From positions 1 through 9,464 of the forward strand of contig DGHF01000139.1 of assembly GCA_002392545.1 (NCBI GenBank): a stretch of DNA of 9,464 nt, in the 5' to 3' direction. Each line of letters begins with the position of its first letter. Within the stretch, counting starts at the first letter, position 1. The notes under the pieces were generated by a model. It ran no database searches. It was given only the letters and a program-made list of their open reading frames with translations, and was not told the origin of the DNA. Source of the DNA: Ruminococcus sp. UBA3855 (GTDB lineage Bacteria; Bacillota; Clostridia; Oscillospirales; Ruminococcaceae). The position numbers and the translations under genes were made by a program. Below are positions 5,907-9,464 of this stretch, piece after piece.

Positions 5907-5946
5907 CGGGAAAGATGTTTCATCCTTCCCGCCTTTTTTATTTTAT
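5907..5946 (+). terminator. Rho-independent terminator after the XRE gene
   Basis: CGGGAA (5907-5912) pairs with TTCCCG (5926-5931) and GATG (5914-5917) with CATC (5921-5924), with one A-C mismatch and a TTT loop. The stem is followed by CCTTTTTTATTTTAT. The T-tract runs over the stop codon (5943-5945) of the convergent minus-strand membrane-protein gene. The minus-strand side lacks a good T-tract, so termination of the kinase unit here is less certain. Confidence 0.88.
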
Positions 5947-7316
5947 ATGAATGGACTGAGGAAAAAGAAAATCGGTGTGAACAAATTCATCACATAGACA
6001 ATGACACATAAAAGCAGATAAAAAGCAAAGAAAATTCCTAATGTAATTAGTTCTTGTATTTCCAGTGTTCCAAACTGACACATGTAATATGCTACCAATA
6101 TGCCAAATAATGTAATTTCCATGCCGATGCATTTCACTCTTCCATAGTATTGATACAGGGTTGAACCGAATGGTTTCACTAATGGAATTGTCACCCACCA
6201 CATGAACGCCATAAAAATCAACATTTCCTGTTCAGAAGGAATTTTGCAGGCTTTGCAAGTAATGGAAAAAAATATCACCATCAGCAATGAACGGAAAATC
6301 ACGGATTTTCTGTTTTTCGACTTGTCAATTCCGTAACTCATGGTCAGTTCAAAACAATCATCTTCCCATTTTGTCTTCATGCCAAGATAATCCCCGAATA
6401 AAACACTGACCAGCATTCCGAATACCTGAAAAATGACAATAATATTCCCCTTTGTCAGAAATACAGCAACACTTTCTGGTATCTGTTCTAATGAAATTGC
6501 TCTTTCTTCGTAGTGCTGACATGCTGTCAGCCAAAGAAATGACCCATATATCACTACCATCAAACAGCCAACCGGACGCATCCATTTTCCCATGTATTTC
6601 CCCATTTTAATGATAATCAGGTCTATTGCAAACATGTAATAAAAGCCAAGCATTCCTATCCAGAAAACAGCATTTTCTGAAAAACTACTCCATTCGTTTT
6701 CATGCAGATAAAACACCACAAAGCCCACTAAATACAGCACCAATGTCATCAGGATTCTGGAAACTTTATCAAGTGTGCAGGACTGCTGTGCAGATATTCC
6801 CATTTCTTTGCGGAGAGAGGCAATTTTCGCCCCGATGTCATTCGGATTTTCCTCTACAATTTTCTTCCCCTTGATAAGCATGGAAACGGCATCCATCAGA
6901 AAATGTTCGTTTTCCATCTTCTTAATCCGCTCTTCCGTTTCTTTCCTGAGGTCTGTAATGCGCTTTCCGTACTGTTCCATCGACCTGCTGTAAAACAGCC
7001 TGAAAATTGCAAAAATTTCATACAGTGCCAACAGCACTACACCAATCAATGTCAATTCCAATAAATATCCGGATGTCTGCCAATCCAGTACAAAATTATA
7101 TAAAAGCTGGATTCTGTCCGAAAATACAAATATCGCTGACAATAGTATCACCAGAAAAATTCTTTCGAAAATTTCACCCTTTCCGCTTTTTTGATAAAAC
7201 GGACTGGAAATGACGGTGTTTTCATAGCCTTTCTGCAATTCATCAAAAATTTCCTTTGTTTCACTGGACACAGATGCATATTCCTCTGCAAGACTGATAT
7301 AAGCACTTGATTTCAT
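5943..7316 (-). CDS. Polytopic membrane protein of unknown function, partner of kinase
   Basis: A 457-residue protein I cannot assign to a family. Predicted membrane segments, from hydrophobicity read by eye: about 50-66, 84-107, 187-204, 215-236, 248-265, 288-308, 339-353, 364-381, 395-413 and 421-451, or roughly ten. The first 49 residues are hydrophilic and helical (EEYASVSSETKEIFDELQKG). Between segments 2 and 3 lies a charged helical region (about 108-185, with YGKRITDLRKETEERIKKME) that may form a coiled coil in the cytosol. No transporter, peptidase or ATPase motif is visible. The ATG at 7314-7316 is 6 nt after the kinase stop, with a weak SD (GAAGGGG) inside the kinase end, so the two are almost certainly cotranscribed and translationally linked. 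A substrate, anchor or effector of the kinase is an inference from this spacing. The stop lies in the T-tract of the convergent terminator. Confidence 0.8.
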   Translation of the reverse strand: MKSSAYISLAEEYASVSSETKEIFDELQKGYENTVISSPFYQKSGKGEIFERIFLVILLSAIFVFSDRIQLLYNFVLDWQTSGYLLELTLIGVVLLALYEIFAIFRLFYSRSMEQYGKRITDLRKETEERIKKMENEHFLMDAVSMLIKGKKIVEENPNDIGAKIASLRKEMGISAQQSCTLDKVSRILMTLVLYLVGFVVFYLHENEWSSFSENAVFWIGMLGFYYMFAIDLIIIKMGKYMGKWMRPVGCLMVVIYGSFLWLTACQHYEERAISLEQIPESVAVFLTKGNIIVIFQVFGMLVSVLFGDYLGMKTKWEDDCFELTMSYGIDKSKNRKSVIFRSLLMVIFFSITCKACKIPSEQEMLIFMAFMWWVTIPLVKPFGSTLYQYYGRVKCIGMEITLFGILVAYYMCQFGTLEIQELITLGIFFAFYLLLCVIVYVMNLFTPIFFFLSPFI

Positions 7317-7322
7317 CCTGTT

Positions 7323-9464
7323 TCACGCCCCTTCCTGCAATTCCAGATACGCCAGATACCCAATCGGCACTTTCCTGCCCAGAAAATTCAATCCCCATGT
7401 TGCACCGGAATGCTCCGAATAAATGCAGTCTGACATTGACGGATTCATCAAGCCAATATGCACCATAAAAATATTAGTTTTGTTATAGGACTGGAATTCC
7501 GCCACCAGCCCTTCCAGCTCCCAGAAATAACGTCTCTGCTGTTGAATATTTTGTGTCTCGTCAAGGTGTGCGTTTTCAATCTTTTTCTTGATTTCGTTGC
7601 AACGTGCTCCCCGATAATGATAAAGTCCTAAATTTTGCTGTAACCAATATAAATAGGACATAGGCCCGTAATCATGGTAATGCTGACGAACTTTCTTTTT
7701 GCGCTCTTCATCAGAATATTTTTCAAGGAATTCATACAGCAATTCAAAACGCTTGGAAACATCGCCTTTCCATAAGCGGTAAAACTGGTCAACTGATTCA
7801 TAATACCCCCACATGCAGAGAATTCCGAAAAACTCATAGTCCTCTACAATGCTGACATTCCTCGTTGTCAGGCAATAGATTTTATTTTTGTCTCTCAGAA
7901 AATAATCTGCCAGCTGGTTGACATTGTGGCATCCGCAAAAATGAGAAGTTTCCCCTTCCGAAAGCCGGAATTCTTTCAGCCAACTGCAAGCAATTTTCAA
8001 GCCGTGCAAGCTGTCCTGTGAAAGTTCCGTCAAGCGTTTCAGGGCTTTCAGTTCGCTTTTTTCCTGATTGGGCTGATGTTCGTACCATTCAAGCATAATC
8101 CGTGATGCAAGAAACCTGTCCACTGTCTTTGTCATTTTGCTTTTTTGCATCATTTTGTGAACCGCTTCGCCTAATTCCTTGATATTCCGAAATTTCATTC
8201 CTTCCCACCCGAACCATTGATAATGATTCAGCCGCATAATGGCTTTTGCAAGTCCGACATCATTCAGAAAAGGGGTCTGTTTTTCGTCTTTTCCCACGGC
8301 ATAGCGTTTCATCACGTCATCCAGAAAACGTGTGGTTTCAAATTCCGCACTCTGTGAGGAGAAAAAGTCCTTGATGTATCCGCTGTAAAGCAATTCCCTT
8401 GCCATTGACCAATTTTTTTTTGTGCAAAGCAATTCTGCAACTTCTTCTGACTCCCAGCATTCTTTCCCGAAAATCTTCAGTGCCCTTGTGAAAATTTTTG
8501 CATCCTGATAATTTCCGATTTCGTGCGCCAGTGCCTTATCTCCTGCAAGCCAGCGTTTCACTTTTTCATACTGGAAACGCTGAATAATGTCATATTGCAG
8601 TAACCCACGAATCAGCACTTCAAAAAAGCTGTCTTCCCTGCGGATTTCGTCTAATTCATAGTAGGTGTTGCTCATCATGGCATGGTTGATTCTGGCTCTC
8701 TGTTCGTCCACACCCATCCGGCTGTAATGACGGAGCAAATCAGAATACATCATGTGACCTTTGTACAGTGTCCAGAGAGTCTGACCAAATGAATAATAAT
8801 CCGATGCGGGTACAATTTCATTGAGCATCAGCTCCGGTGCATAGTAGCCAAGCGTTCCGGTTTTGGTCTTGTCAATCGTGAATTCGTCCCCACGCAATGA
8901 ACAGGTAATGCCGAAATCACCAAGAACCACTTCCCCTTCATACCAATATAAATTATCGGGCTTGACATCTCTGTGAACAAATCCGGATTCATGGAATCTG
9001 TGCAAGGCTTCATTGACAGCCGGAATTACTTTCTTGCATAATATATTGTAAGGGATTTTTCCCTGCTGTCTTCCCAAGTCTCCGCCTTCGCAGAATGGGT
9101 ACACCTCTGCATAATAATCCTGCCCGTCAATGTTGACTGTTCCATACCCCCACAACGGCAATATATGAGCATCTACTTCATGACTGACACGGATTAAAAA
9201 TTCCAGCACCTTTTCACGGCTTTTCCGCTTGACAACGCTGTCCCTCGGCGTGACAGATTTCAGAATTCTCGCCACTAAGGGCTTTTTGTATCCCTCAGAA
9301 GTACAGCGGTAAATTTCAGATTCTCCGCTGTCTGCACTGACAACGTTTTTCCCATCAATGACAAATGTTTCCCCTTGTTCGCTGGTGAATTGTACTTTTC
9401 CACGCAAAAGCACCTTTTTCCCTGCCTGAATCCGCTGTTGTATTTCCTGTTGCGGAACAGTCGG
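7323..9464 (-). CDS. Hanks-type serine/threonine protein kinase with unknown C-terminal region (probably 5'-partial)
   Basis: A cytosolic eukaryotic-like protein kinase. Numbering is from a possible GTG start at 9411-9413 (696 residues), but the frame stays open for 17 more codons to the window edge (PTVPQQEIQQRIQAGKK) and no strong RBS precedes the GTG, so the true start is probably outside. Kinase domain about 17-290: a degenerate Gly-rich loop (DSGESEIYRC, 28-37), catalytic loop HRDVKPDN (147-154, catalytic D149), DFG (166-168), activation segment GTLGYYAPE (186-194) and the helix-F aspartate in ASDYYSFG (D205). The strand-3 lysine is not clear: LVARILK (46-52) places Arg49 where VAIK has Lys. 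Residues about 290-696 are helical and rich in Tyr and Trp, with an HFCGCH cluster at 491-496; I recognise no PASTA, TPR or FHA module. There is no membrane segment, unlike PknB/PrkC. It is followed after 6 nt by a polytopic membrane protein. Confidence 0.88.
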   Translation of the reverse strand, partial: PTVPQQEIQQRIQAGKKVLLRGKVQFTSEQGETFVIDGKNVVSADSGESEIYRCTSEGYKKPLVARILKSVTPRDSVVKRKSREKVLEFLIRVSHEVDAHILPLWGYGTVNIDGQDYYAEVYPFCEGGDLGRQQGKIPYNILCKKVIPAVNEALHRFHESGFVHRDVKPDNLYWYEGEVVLGDFGITCSLRGDEFTIDKTKTGTLGYYAPELMLNEIVPASDYYSFGQTLWTLYKGHMMYSDLLRHYSRMGVDEQRARINHAMMSNTYYELDEIRREDSFFEVLIRGLLQYDIIQRFQYEKVKRWLAGDKALAHEIGNYQDAKIFTRALKIFGKECWESEEVAELLCTKKNWSMARELLYSGYIKDFFSSQSAEFETTRFLDDVMKRYAVGKDEKQTPFLNDVGLAKAIMRLNHYQWFGWEGMKFRNIKELGEAVHKMMQKSKMTKTVDRFLASRIMLEWYEHQPNQEKSELKALKRLTELSQDSLHGLKIACSWLKEFRLSEGETSHFCGCHNVNQLADYFLRDKNKIYCLTTRNVSIVEDYEFFGILCMWGYYESVDQFYRLWKGDVSKRFELLYEFLEKYSDEERKKKVRQHYHDYGPMSYLYWLQQNLGLYHYRGARCNEIKKKIENAHLDETQNIQQQRRYFWELEGLVAEFQSYNKTNIFMVHIGLMNPSMSDCIYSEHSGATWGLNFLGRKVPIGYLAYLELQEGA

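Noticed and set aside
1..9464. CRISPR array, tRNA/rRNA genes, insertion sequences, phage genes or attachment sites
   Set aside because: No regularly spaced repeats, cloverleaf-like sequences, transposase or integrase motifs or flanking direct repeats were seen.

Overview
The window looks like chromosomal DNA of a low-to-moderate GC Firmicute of class Clostridia, most likely a Ruminococcus-like member of the Oscillospiraceae. That placement is inferred from the ribosomal protein S10 N-terminus, strong GGAGG-type ribosome binding sites, sigma-A-type promoters and the gene families present. No database search was possible.

Left edge (1-894): the first 35 codons of rpsJ (ribosomal protein S10, minus strand) with its strong RBS, a leader of about 350 nt, and a near-consensus extended -10 promoter. 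A second promoter lies back to back with it on the plus strand, with a perfect inverted repeat between the two. The plus-strand promoter drives a short, apparently decayed gene for a secreted Thr/Pro-rich peptide. It has a strong hairpin over its RBS and no ATG, and its reading frame breaks at a T7 run that is also a perfect -1 slippery heptamer. A bidirectional terminator closes this block.

Centre (895-4944): four minus-strand genes. In transcription order they are a histidine phosphatase, a DUF975-like multi-pass membrane protein, an RluA-family pseudouridine synthase (overlapping the membrane gene by 13 nt) and a membrane-anchored LysM-G5-M23 peptidoglycan endopeptidase. The last has its own promoter at the end of the synthase gene. 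The set looks like ordinary housekeeping and cell-envelope genes.

Right part (4945-9464): a divergent intergenic region holds a perfect 9-bp-arm inverted repeat and a strong plus-strand promoter for an XRE-family regulator with an uncharacterised C-terminal domain. That gene ends at a strong terminator, convergent with a two-gene minus-strand unit. The unit comprises a large cytosolic Hanks-type Ser/Thr protein kinase with a C-terminal region of about 400 residues that I do not recognise, and, 6 nt downstream, a 457-residue protein with about ten predicted membrane segments and a cytosolic helical insert. The kinase frame is open to the window edge, so the gene probably starts outside. This pair is the best candidate for an undescribed system: the kinase has no membrane segment or extracellular sensor of its own, and its close neighbour is a polytopic membrane protein of unknown function. 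Its role (signalling, envelope stress or defence) cannot be decided from this window.
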